A DNA stretch of 33,447 nucleotides, taken from a bacterium. Its GTDB lineage: Bacteria; Planctomycetota; JADGBV01. The DNA lies in contig JAHFOS010000030.1 of assembly GCA_023261545.1 (NCBI GenBank), forward strand, positions 1 through 33,447. The letters run 5' to 3'. The notes below the pieces were generated by a model that saw only the letters and a program-made list of their open reading frames with translations, did no database searches and had not been told where the DNA came from. Below are positions 1 to 6,416 of this stretch, one piece after another. A program made the position numbers and the translations under genes. Numbering within the stretch: the first letter of the stretch is position 1; the number at the start of each line of letters is the position of its first letter.

Positions 1-2
1 TG

Positions 3-359
3 CAGGGCCGCATGTTCGGCCTGCCGCTCGGCCCGCTCACGAATTACGACCTCAAGCTCGAAGACGGCCAGGTGCACCGCCACGCGGGGCTGGACATCGC
101 GACCCTCCACACCCCCGGCCATACTCCAGGCTCGGCCTGCTTCCACGTCCCCGCCGCCAGGCTGCTGCTGAGCGGCGACACGCTTTTCGCCGGCAGCGTG
201 GGCCGCACCGACCTCTGGGGCGGCAGCTCGCGCGCGCTCACGGACAGCCTGCGACGCCTCGCCGTCCTGGACGAAGTGACGGAGATCGTGCCCGGCCATG
301 GCCCGTCCACGACGCTCAAAGCGGAACTGGAGCGCAACCCGTTCCTGCAGGGGATGTAA
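3..359 (+). CDS. MBL-fold metallo-hydrolase, C-terminal part (cut by left edge)
   Basis: This is the C-terminal part of a metallo-beta-lactamase-fold hydrolase of the glyoxalase II-like group. The frame is open from the left edge, so the true start and the first HxHxDH metal motif lie outside the window. Visible motifs are HTPGHTPGS (its central His is a metal ligand in the family), SGDTLF (the bridging Asp), GRTD, and VPGHGPST near the end (a further metal His). Family members hydrolyse thioesters such as S-lactoylglutathione, or related small substrates, in the cytoplasm; the exact substrate cannot be told from this fragment. The stop at 357-359 is followed by about 220 bases without a gene, so this is probably the last gene of a unit to the left. 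Family assignment is firm and the substrate is unknown. Confidence 0.9.
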   Translation, partial: QGRMFGLPLGPLTNYDLKLEDGQVHRHAGLDIATLHTPGHTPGSACFHVPAARLLLSGDTLFAGSVGRTDLWGGSSRALTDSLRRLAVLDEVTEIVPGHGPSTTLKAELERNPFLQGM

Positions 360-582
360 GGCGCGCGCTTTTTCCAGCGCCATAGGAGCCCGAAAATTTT
401 TTCGCCCAACTTGCGGATACGGGAGTTTCACGCCCGCGCATCCGATTTTGATGACGCGCTCGGCTTTGGGGGCGGCGCTGCCTTGTTTCAGGTCATCTTG
501 CGCTAAAATCACGGTTGTTCCGTGAATCCAATTTCCTATCGGCTTCGGCAAGGATCCAACAGGGAAACGACCAGGGGAGAAT

Positions 583-804
583 ATGAGCTACAACGGCGTT
601 ATCACCATGGAGCCAGGAAAGAGGGGTGGACGTCCCTGCGTTCGAGGGATGCGCATTGCTGTGGCTGATGTGCTGGGCTGGTTGGCTCATGGCATGAGCC
701 ACGCGGAAATTCTAGAGGATTACCCTGAGCTGACGGAGGAGGATATCAGAGCTTGTCTCGCTTTCGCAGCGGATCGCGAGCGCGTGCTGCTCACGGCCTC
801 TTGA
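583..804 (+). CDS. DUF433 family protein (VapB-like antitoxin type)
   Basis: A 73-residue protein of the DUF433 family. The family core is visible: GGRPCVRGMRI near residues 15-25, then VLGWLAHGMSHAEILEDYP and LTEEDIRACLAFAADRE, which form the short winged-helix-like fold. DUF433 proteins are commonly found next to DUF5615 PIN-like proteins and are treated as antitoxins of that pair. The start is supported by a GGGGAG Shine-Dalgarno sequence about five bases upstream of the ATG. The stop overlaps the TTG start of the next gene (TTGA), so the two are translationally coupled. The gene is intact, while its partner is frameshifted. The antitoxin role is inferred from family context. Confidence 0.88.
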   Translation: MSYNGVITMEPGKRGGRPCVRGMRIAVADVLGWLAHGMSHAEILEDYPELTEEDIRACLAFAADRERVLLTAS

Positions 805-1134
805 AGCTGCTGTTCGATCAAAATCTGAGTCTGAAGCTGTGTCGCAAGCTGGCCGACTTGTTTCCCCATTCGTCCCAAGTCCGCCTGCTGGGTCTTGATC
901 GTGCGGATGATAAAATCCTGTGGGATGAGGCCCGCAAGGGAGATTATATCCTGGTCACTCAAGATGCGGACTTCGCGAAATCTGGCAGCGCTAAATGGTC
1001 ATCCTCCCAAAGTTGTCTGGTTACATTGCGGCAATCTGCCGACGCTAGTCATTGAGCAATTACTGCGCCGGCAAGCTGCCGTGATAACGGCGTTTGCCGA
1101 AGATCCCGAGGCTGCGTGCCTTGAGTTGTACTAA
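801..1134 (+). pseudogene. DUF5615 PIN-like toxin-type gene, broken by a one-base frameshift
   Basis: The TTG at 801 overlaps the DUF433 stop and gives MKLLFDQNLS, the classic DUF5615 amino terminus, followed by LADLFPHSSQVRLLGLD, ADDKILWDEA and ILVTQDADF. The acidic residues (D6, the DD pair and DAD) match the PIN-like active-site pattern. After DADFA, near 975-980, the homology jumps one frame and continues as NLAALNGHPPKVVWLHCGN, then LPTLVIEQLLRR, to a stop at 1132-1134. Deleting one A from the run at 978-980 restores a single reading frame of about 110 codons, the usual family length. Read as it stands, the protein ends at 1055 with an unrelated tail. This is either a real inactivating insertion or a sequencing error. 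PIN-like proteins of this type are thought to be RNases; that function is not shown here. Confidence 0.82.
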
Positions 1135-1256
1135 GGTGGCTGCACCTAAGCCGTGAATCCACATCACGTTGTTCCGATTCGCACCACGGGAAGAAGCGAG
1201 TTTCAGAAGCGCTTCAAGAATGTGAAGGGGATAAACGATGGAGAAAATCTTGTCAT

Positions 1257-2024
1257 TTAAGCATTCTCCGTTGGAGTGCTTTCAAACACAGGGGTCCATT
1301 TGTCAGCACCATCCGGCAATTTAGGGCAGTATCTTCCGGGCTTATCCGCAGCATCCTCTTTGAACTGAAAACAAGGAGTCTTGTAAAGCAGAACTTTGAC
1401 ATTAAGTTCGCCTTCGATTGAGTTTATCAAGTCGGAAAGTCTTTTAGGTTGAGCCGGAATCCAAAACTTTTCATTCGCCAGGACCATGATCGTTTTGCTT
1501 TTTGCTACATCAGCCCAAAAGAATTCCGCCTTCCGCTCTTCTCGCCACACCATTTGTTTATCAAGGTCCCTCTGATTTTTCTTCACACATCCATAATAAA
1601 GCAGGGCCTCAAGCACGGCATAGTCTGGACTCTTGCTGGACGGACGGCTTTTGCTTTTGGGATTTGCATATTTCAATTCACACAAAAAATACCCACTACC
1701 CCCAAACCTTCCGATAAGATCAACACAGCGACGTCGGGACTTTTTTGAGAGCGTCACCGGCAGCTCAATGTCGCACCAGGAAACTTTCCCCGATTGAATC
1801 TGCCCTTCAGAATGGCTATACAATGCCCTCTGAAACGCTGTTTCGCCCTTGTTCTTATTGCTGACGTCCGGCGAGTGTTTGCCGGGCTTTGTTTTGTGAT
1901 CGATTCCATCCGCCATTTTCTCAGCTTCTTTGGCAAAGGCCTCAAGCGTGCCAAACATTTTGGATTTGTAGTCACCGCTTCGCAACAACTTGTCGTGCAC
2001 GAAGGCAAAAATATCCGAGGTCAT
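1257..2024 (-). CDS. Orphan protein with a PD-(D/E)XK nuclease-like signature
   Basis: A 255-residue protein that I do not recognise by name. Residues 99-118 read RCVDLIGRFGG...FLCELK: an Asp (D102) in a beta-strand context, followed 14 residues later by E116-L-K118. This is the D-(x)n-ExK pattern of PD-(D/E)XK nucleases. It is followed by a likely helix (SPDYAVLEALLYYG, 132-145) and preceded by a helix containing E61, which is also typical of the fold. No signal peptide or membrane segment is visible. Base composition is clearly AT-richer than the neighbours, which suggests horizontal acquisition. The ATG at 2024 has no good Shine-Dalgarno sequence. It lies 51 bases downstream of the NPCBM gene on the same strand, but the composition argues against membership in that operon. 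Nuclease fold is an inference; a defence role is possible but unproven. Confidence 0.6.
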   Translation of the reverse strand: MTSDIFAFVHDKLLRSGDYKSKMFGTLEAFAKEAEKMADGIDHKTKPGKHSPDVSNKNKGETAFQRALYSHSEGQIQSGKVSWCDIELPVTLSKKSRRRCVDLIGRFGGSGYFLCELKYANPKSKSRPSSKSPDYAVLEALLYYGCVKKNQRDLDKQMVWREERKAEFFWADVAKSKTIMVLANEKFWIPAQPKRLSDLINSIEGELNVKVLLYKTPCFQFKEDAADKPGRYCPKLPDGADKWTPVFESTPTENA

Positions 2025-2075
2025 TGCAGTCGAAGTTTATTGTGATGCTGTGAAGCAGCAACTAATTCCGCACCT

Positions 2076-3293
2076 CTAGCGGATCAGCAGCGGATCGCCC
2101 CAGACGCCGTGGTCGCCGGCGCTGTCGTCGTCTCCGAAGTCCAGCTCCAGCGTGAGTTCGTCCACGCCCGCGACGTCGGCGCGCAGGCGCTTCAAGCCGT
2201 CGCTGGCCGCCAGGGGTTGCTCGGCCAGCAGCTTTCCGTCGCCGCGCACGCGGAAGACGGCCTTGCCCACGCGGGTGAGGCGTGTATCGAAACCCACCCA
2301 GGAGACGAAGCGGCGGTACTCCTTGCCGAGCTTGTAGCGGATTTCCGACTTGGAATGAACGCCGATGCCGCGCTGGAAATAGTGCTCCGAAGCCTGGAGC
2401 GTGTCTCCGAAGAGGCTGGCGTCGAAGCGCGTCTTGCGGATGAAATCGAAGAGCGGGGTCTCCACCACAGCGGCGGGCTTGAGTTCGAGCAGCGAGCGCC
2501 GCTTTTTGGATAGGAACTCAAGCGCACGGATTTCGGAACAGCGAAAGGAAATTGCGCCGCGGACGTTCTGCAAGCCGATCTCAAAGGTTTCGGCGCGGGT
2601 GTTCTGAACGGCGACGTCGCCCTTTTTCAAACTCAAGAGCTTGCCAATAACTCGTGCGCCGCGCACGCTGTTCACGACCACGCCCTCCTGCGGCAGTCCG
2701 GCAGGAGTTGAGAGCTCCAAACGCGCGAGCTCCTCGCGCTTGAACTGCAGGGCAGCCCCGGCGGCCTTCACGCCCACGTCCAGGAAAGTGATGAAGTCGA
2801 ACTCGCAGGGGAGCACCTTGCCATTGCGCAGGATGGCGCAGGGGCCCGGCGGCACATCAGCGGCGGTGACCCCGGGCTCAAGGTCGTGGAAACGGAGGAA
2901 GGCCAGATCCGTCTTGGCGACTTCGAGATTTCCGCCATGGGCGAGTTCGAGATGCAAGGTCCCCGGCGCCAGCCCCGGCGCCAGCGTCCCGGCATGGACG
3001 GAACCGTCCAGAAGCCCCACGAGTTCGCCTTGGGTGCCATCGCTGGCGTTCGTGTTCGGCAGCACCCGGATCTCCATGACGTCGGCGAGCGGGACCTTTT
3101 CCGGGCCGACCGCGAGCGCCGTTCCCTCCAGGGCGAGGTTGCCCGCCGCGAGGACGCGGCCCTCCCAGGTCTCAACTTCCAGAGCGGGCGCCGGTTCCCC
3201 CGCCCCGGCGCTGGCACTGGAGATCGCGACGAAGAACAGGCAGGTGGCAACAGTGTTTTGCAAGCGTTCAGGCCAAGATTCGCGCCTTCGCAT
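2076..3293 (-). CDS. Secreted NPCBM-domain protein
   Basis: A 405-residue exported protein. The ATG at 3293 gives MRRRESWPER, then a hydrophobic stretch (TVATCLFFVAISSASAGAGE) that looks like a signal peptide cleaved near residues 29-32. The last 140 residues match the NPCBM/NEW2 carbohydrate-binding-type module: FDASLFGDTLQ, YFQRGIGVHSKSEIRYKLG, FVSWVGFDTRL, VFRVRGDGKLL and LDFGDDDSAGDHGVWGDP. The middle is beta-rich with no recognised enzyme motif. It is the last gene of the moxR operon. The frame is open for another 101 codons upstream, through a palindromic repeat, to an ATG at 3452 that overlaps the stop of the preceding gene. I prefer 3293 because only this start puts a signal peptide at the amino terminus. 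Its first ten codons lie inside the repeat element. Confidence 0.78.
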   Translation of the reverse strand: MRRRESWPERLQNTVATCLFFVAISSASAGAGEPAPALEVETWEGRVLAAGNLALEGTALAVGPEKVPLADVMEIRVLPNTNASDGTQGELVGLLDGSVHAGTLAPGLAPGTLHLELAHGGNLEVAKTDLAFLRFHDLEPGVTAADVPPGPCAILRNGKVLPCEFDFITFLDVGVKAAGAALQFKREELARLELSTPAGLPQEGVVVNSVRGARVIGKLLSLKKGDVAVQNTRAETFEIGLQNVRGAISFRCSEIRALEFLSKKRRSLLELKPAAVVETPLFDFIRKTRFDASLFGDTLQASEHYFQRGIGVHSKSEIRYKLGKEYRRFVSWVGFDTRLTRVGKAVFRVRGDGKLLAEQPLAASDGLKRLRADVAGVDELTLELDFGDDDSAGDHGVWGDPLLIR

Positions 3294-3435
3294 TGCTGTG
3301 CCAATAGCCAAGCCCGTTCGTGCTGAGCCTGTCGAAGCATGAACGGGCCGTGCCGTCAGTGCCATCCGCCCTTCGACAGGCTCAGGGCGAACGGCGAGGG
3401 GAGCCCTGTCATGGCACCAATAGGCCTGAACGCTT
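3262..3435. repeat. Palindromic repeat copy 1 with 13-bp terminal inverted repeats
   Basis: A 174-bp element bounded by a perfect inverted repeat, AAGCGTTCAGGCC at 3262-3274 and GGCCTGAACGCTT at 3423-3435. The core hairpin at 3312-3348 has stem GCCCGTTC/GAACGGGC plus TGCT/AGCA. A second module at 3370-3395 carries CTTCGACAGGCTCAGGGCG. Translated, it gives the RPEPVEG and STGSARTG peptides seen in many bacterial genomes. It fills the junction between the toroid and NPCBM genes, and its left end encodes the first residues of the NPCBM protein. It has no transposase and is MITE- or REP-like. Confidence 0.85.
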
Positions 3436-3451
3436 ACATTGTTTTTTTTCA

Positions 3452-4468
3452 TCAGTTTTGATAAATGGGGATGTAGCGATAGGGAAGCGCCGCGGCCAGG
3501 ACGCAAAAGGCCGTGTCGTGCAGGCTGCCGGGATCGCCCCAGTGCCCTTGCTTGGCGAAATCCTTGAGCAGCACGGGCTCCAACAGCGCCATCCACTGGC
3601 GGTAGTGCTCCCCGCCGGCCTTGAAATTGGCGACGGAGGAGTAGTAGAAGTAATAATAACGCATGCTGGCCTGGAGGTAATTGCCGCTCCGGAGCGCTTC
3701 GGTGAGGGGTTCCAGGGTTTGCAGGGTGAAGCGCGGATCCTTCTCGCCGCAGATTTGCATGATGCAGGTGCCCGCGGCGGAAGACCCGATGTGCATCACG
3801 TTGTACTGGTTGTTGGCGTAGCCGAAGCCGCGTATCTTCTCGTCGTAGCGGGTCTTGATAAGGCTCATGGCCTTTTCCACCGTGGCGCGGGGGATCTGCA
3901 TGCCCGCCTCAAAGGCCGACTGCAGGGCGAACATCTGCATCACGCACACCGAAGTGTCGCCGTCCTGGGGCACGCTGCGGTAATTCCAGCCGCCCTTCGA
4001 GCCCTGGACGCGCAGGATGAGGTCCACCGCGCGGCGCAGCACCGACCCCACATCCTTGCGCGGGCTCTGCCCCCAGACCTCGCTCAGCATCAGGGTGGAG
4101 AGGGCATGGCCGTACATCACCGCGCCCTGGCTGTCGTCGCATTGGATGAGGCCGCTGGGCCGCGCCTGGCTCAGGATGAAGTCCACCCCGCGCGCGACCG
4201 TCGCCCCGTAAGCGCCTTCCCCCGGCAGGTTGCCAAGGCTCATGAAGGCCATGAGGATGAGGGAATTGGCGCCGACGTTCTTTTTGAAACCGCCGTCGTT
4301 CCAGGAACCGTCGGGATTCTGCAGCCGGGAGAGGTACTCGAGGTTGAAGCGGATGGCGCGCTCCAGCTCAGGGGATATCTCGACGAGCTGATCCTCTTCC
4401 GCGCTTCCCGGCGCCAGCAGCGCCAGCAGCGCGCAGAAAATAACAGCTGCAACGTGGCATTTTCGCAT
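3452..4468 (-). CDS. Secreted terpenoid-cyclase/prenyltransferase-like alpha-alpha toroid protein
   Basis: A 338-residue protein of the prenyltransferase/squalene-oxidase repeat family. A signal peptide (MRKCHVAAVIFCALLALLAPGSAEE) sends it out of the cytoplasm. Repeats of the QW type are visible: LQNPDGSWNDGGF near residue 45, VQGSKGGWNY around the middle, and GHWGDPGSLHDTAFCVLAA near the end; these build the helical toroid. I see no DXDD or other cyclase catalytic motif and no prenyltransferase zinc site, so a binding or scaffolding role is more likely than terpene cyclisation. The start at 4468 is chosen for the signal peptide. The frame is open upstream through a repeat to an ATG at 4690 that overlaps the preceding stop. 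Similar proteins accompany MoxR/VWA clusters in planctomycetes (from memory, not checked). Confidence 0.82.
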   Translation of the reverse strand: MRKCHVAAVIFCALLALLAPGSAEEDQLVEISPELERAIRFNLEYLSRLQNPDGSWNDGGFKKNVGANSLILMAFMSLGNLPGEGAYGATVARGVDFILSQARPSGLIQCDDSQGAVMYGHALSTLMLSEVWGQSPRKDVGSVLRRAVDLILRVQGSKGGWNYRSVPQDGDTSVCVMQMFALQSAFEAGMQIPRATVEKAMSLIKTRYDEKIRGFGYANNQYNVMHIGSSAAGTCIMQICGEKDPRFTLQTLEPLTEALRSGNYLQASMRYYYFYYSSVANFKAGGEHYRQWMALLEPVLLKDFAKQGHWGDPGSLHDTAFCVLAAALPYRYIPIYQN

Positions 4469-4514
4469 TTTCCTAGTAGCTATGTTCCCAATCAGTTGGC
4501 CTCTAATTCTCGCT

Positions 4515-4683
4515 AGACAGGTCCGTTCGTGCTGAGCCTGTCGAAGCATGAGCGGACCGTGACCTTCAGCCGTCCACCCCCTTCGACAGCGCTCAGGACA
4601 GGCTTCGACAAGCTCATCCCCCAAAACTGGGGATAAAGGGCGAACGGCTGAATGCGACAGCAAACTTTTTAGTGAACGCTTCG
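4515..4683. repeat. Palindromic repeat copy 2
   Basis: The core hairpin at 4521-4557 matches copies 1 and 3, but its stem is GTCCG/CGGAC instead of GCCCG/CGGGC, a compensated base-pair change. CTTCGACA-type modules follow, and then a CATCCCCCAAAACTGGGG stem near 4615-4632 that is shared with copy 3 but absent from copy 1. The right end carries GTGAACGCTT (4674-4683), like the ends of the other copies. I could not find a matching left terminal repeat, so the left boundary is approximate. It lies between the DUF4175-like gene and the toroid gene. Confidence 0.8.
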
Positions 4684-4689
4684 TCGACA

Positions 4690-6345
4690 TCACGGCTCCT
4701 TCTTTTCGGTGAGCTTGTTCAGCACCCGCTGGCTGCCTTTGAGCCGGAGCAGCGGCGCGTCGGTTCCGCCCATCAGCCCTTGCAGGCGCGACCAATACAT
4801 CTCGGCGAGCTTCTCGGGGCTCAGGATGGGAATGCGCAGCGGCTCGCTGCGCGCGACGTTGGGTTCGGGCAGGGCGTTGTCGCCGGCCTCCACCCACAAA
4901 ATAAGCGTCTGTCCCGGCGCGATGGGGAGTTCCGCGTTGTTCCACAGCCATTTGAAGCGGAAGGCGGTCCCCGTCGCCGGCTCCTCGTGAACGACCTTGC
5001 CGGCGGGGGGGGGGCCGGGCGCCGCGGCTGGGGCGGCTTCGGACGCGGCTTCCTCGATGCGATAGAGCAGGCGCACGACCTTGAGGCCGATGTCGTCGCT
5101 CACCGCGAACTCCAGGGGCAGGCGGCTCGCGGGCGCGAGCTCAACGCTGCGATCCGGCCGCTCCACGCGGATGACCGGCGGCTGATCCTCCACGGCCACC
5201 AGCCGGTAAACGGCGTCGCCTTTGGAAGCGATACCGCTGCGGTCCACGAGCGTCACCAGATAGGAGCGCGAATCCATGAGCTGCAACGCGCCCGTCCAGG
5301 TCATCCCGTCCTCAGAGGCCAGCGGCAGGAATTCGGCGCGCGTTTCCGCGTCTAGGACTTTCATCAGTTGGAGCGGCACCGAGGCCGTGAAGGCGAAGGC
5401 GAGCCCGCTGTTCTTCATCGCCAGCACATGCCCGCTTTCCAGCGTCTGTTCGGCTTTTCCGGTATAGGCCGGGGGCTTTACCACGATGCGCAACGCCTGC
5501 AGCGTGGGCCGGTGATGCGGCAGGACCTCCACGGGGCCATGGCTGTCGTCCCCGAGCAGCACCCGCAGGCGCGTGGGGGCGATGAGCGGCGGCAGCTCGG
5601 CCATGTAGGTTCCCGCCGGCGTGCTGGCGACCAGGGGGATTTCAAGGCCGCTGCCGCTCTTGAGTTCCAAGAGCCCGCTCACGGGCAGCTCGCCCGTGGC
5701 GCGCACCCGTACCGGCGCCGACTCGCCGGCGATGATGAGCGGGGGCAGCGTCACCTCCGCGATGCGCGTGCGCGTGGGATAGGCGGCGGAAGGGGAGACG
5801 AGGCGCAGCAGGAAGGCGCGCAGCTGCGCGGGACACAGCACCACGGCACCCCCCATGAGCAGCAGGGCGGCCAGCAGCGGAGGCGCGCCGCGGCGCGCGC
5901 GCGGTTCCACGGCCTCTTTGAGGTTCAGGGAGGGCAACAGCGCGAAAGTCTCATCCACCAGGCCCTCCACCAAGTTTTCGGAAACCCCCTGCGCCGGTGC
6001 TTGGCCTCCCTGGAACTGCAGGGTAGAAATCAGCCGGCTCTGGATCTCGGGGTGCCGCTCTTCCAGCAGCAGGCTCACGCCCTCGGGGCTGAGCACCGCG
6101 CCGGCGTGCCGGCGCAGGAAAACCCGCAGGCGCCAGACAACCGCGGCGCCCAGGCCCAGCAGCAGCAGCAGGCGCATGGCATAGGGCAGCCGCGTCAGCC
6201 AGTCCAGGGCGAAGAGCAGCATCAGGCCCGCGAACCCTGCCGCCGCGAATTTCAAAAAGCCCTCGCAGATGAACTGCCGGCGGCGCGCGGCGGCGACAGC
6301 GCGCAACTGGCGTTCCAGGCCGTCCGTCTCGGGCCGGCGCGTCAT
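4690..6345 (-). CDS. Large DUF4175-like membrane protein of the moxR operon
   Basis: A 551-residue protein. Residues 30-75 form two transmembrane helices (FAAAGFAGLMLLFALDW and MRLLLLLGLGAAVVW), and a third lies near 155-172 (LLAALLLMGGAVVLC). The remainder is a long, probably periplasmic beta-rich region with Ig-like strands (VTLPPLIIAGESAPVRVRA, LQALRIVVKPPAYTGK, VEDQPPVIRVERPD). The motif VSDDIGLKVVRLLYRI and the layout resemble DUF4175-type proteins found in planctomycete MoxR/VWA clusters. It has no catalytic signature. The ATG at 6345 overlaps the stop of a 24-codon bridging frame (ATGA). Its own stop (TGATG) overlaps an upstream-placed ATG for the next gene. Membership of the operon is clear; the molecular role is unknown. 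Confidence 0.75.
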   Translation of the reverse strand: MTRRPETDGLERQLRAVAAARRRQFICEGFLKFAAAGFAGLMLLFALDWLTRLPYAMRLLLLLGLGAAVVWRLRVFLRRHAGAVLSPEGVSLLLEERHPEIQSRLISTLQFQGGQAPAQGVSENLVEGLVDETFALLPSLNLKEAVEPRARRGAPPLLAALLLMGGAVVLCPAQLRAFLLRLVSPSAAYPTRTRIAEVTLPPLIIAGESAPVRVRATGELPVSGLLELKSGSGLEIPLVASTPAGTYMAELPPLIAPTRLRVLLGDDSHGPVEVLPHHRPTLQALRIVVKPPAYTGKAEQTLESGHVLAMKNSGLAFAFTASVPLQLMKVLDAETRAEFLPLASEDGMTWTGALQLMDSRSYLVTLVDRSGIASKGDAVYRLVAVEDQPPVIRVERPDRSVELAPASRLPLEFAVSDDIGLKVVRLLYRIEEAASEAAPAAAPGPPPAGKVVHEEPATGTAFRFKWLWNNAELPIAPGQTLILWVEAGDNALPEPNVARSEPLRIPILSPEKLAEMYWSRLQGLMGGTDAPLLRLKGSQRVLNKLTEKKEP

Positions 6346-6416
6346 AGCAGGCCGCCTTTGCTCTCCCTCTCCCTTTGGGAGAGGGTCGGGGTGAGGGTGA
6401 AGGCCACGGGATTCAT
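6342..6416 (-). other. 24-codon bridging micro-frame across the repeat
   Basis: An ATG at 6416 overlaps the stop of the upstream VWA gene (ATGA). The short frame runs through the palindromic repeat (MNPVAFTLTPTLSQRERE...) and stops with a TGA at 6344-6342 that overlaps the ATG of the DUF4175-like gene. It may keep ribosomes coupled across the inserted repeat. It is unlikely to make a functional peptide, and translation is not shown. Confidence 0.4.
6360..6402. repeat. LTPTLSQRERE-type palindromic repeat
   Basis: The stretch contains a perfect 9-bp stem, CCCTCTCCC (6365-6373) and GGGAGAGGG (6377-6385), with a TTT loop, followed by TCGGGGTGAGGGTGA. On the minus strand it encodes LTPTLSQRERE, a peptide often seen when this widespread intergenic repeat is translated by mistake. 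It lies exactly between two operon genes. Confidence 0.85.

Noticed and set aside
2025..2075. Small GCTG/CAGC stem after the NPCBM gene as a terminator
   Set aside because: The stem is four base pairs with no T-run, too weak to claim.
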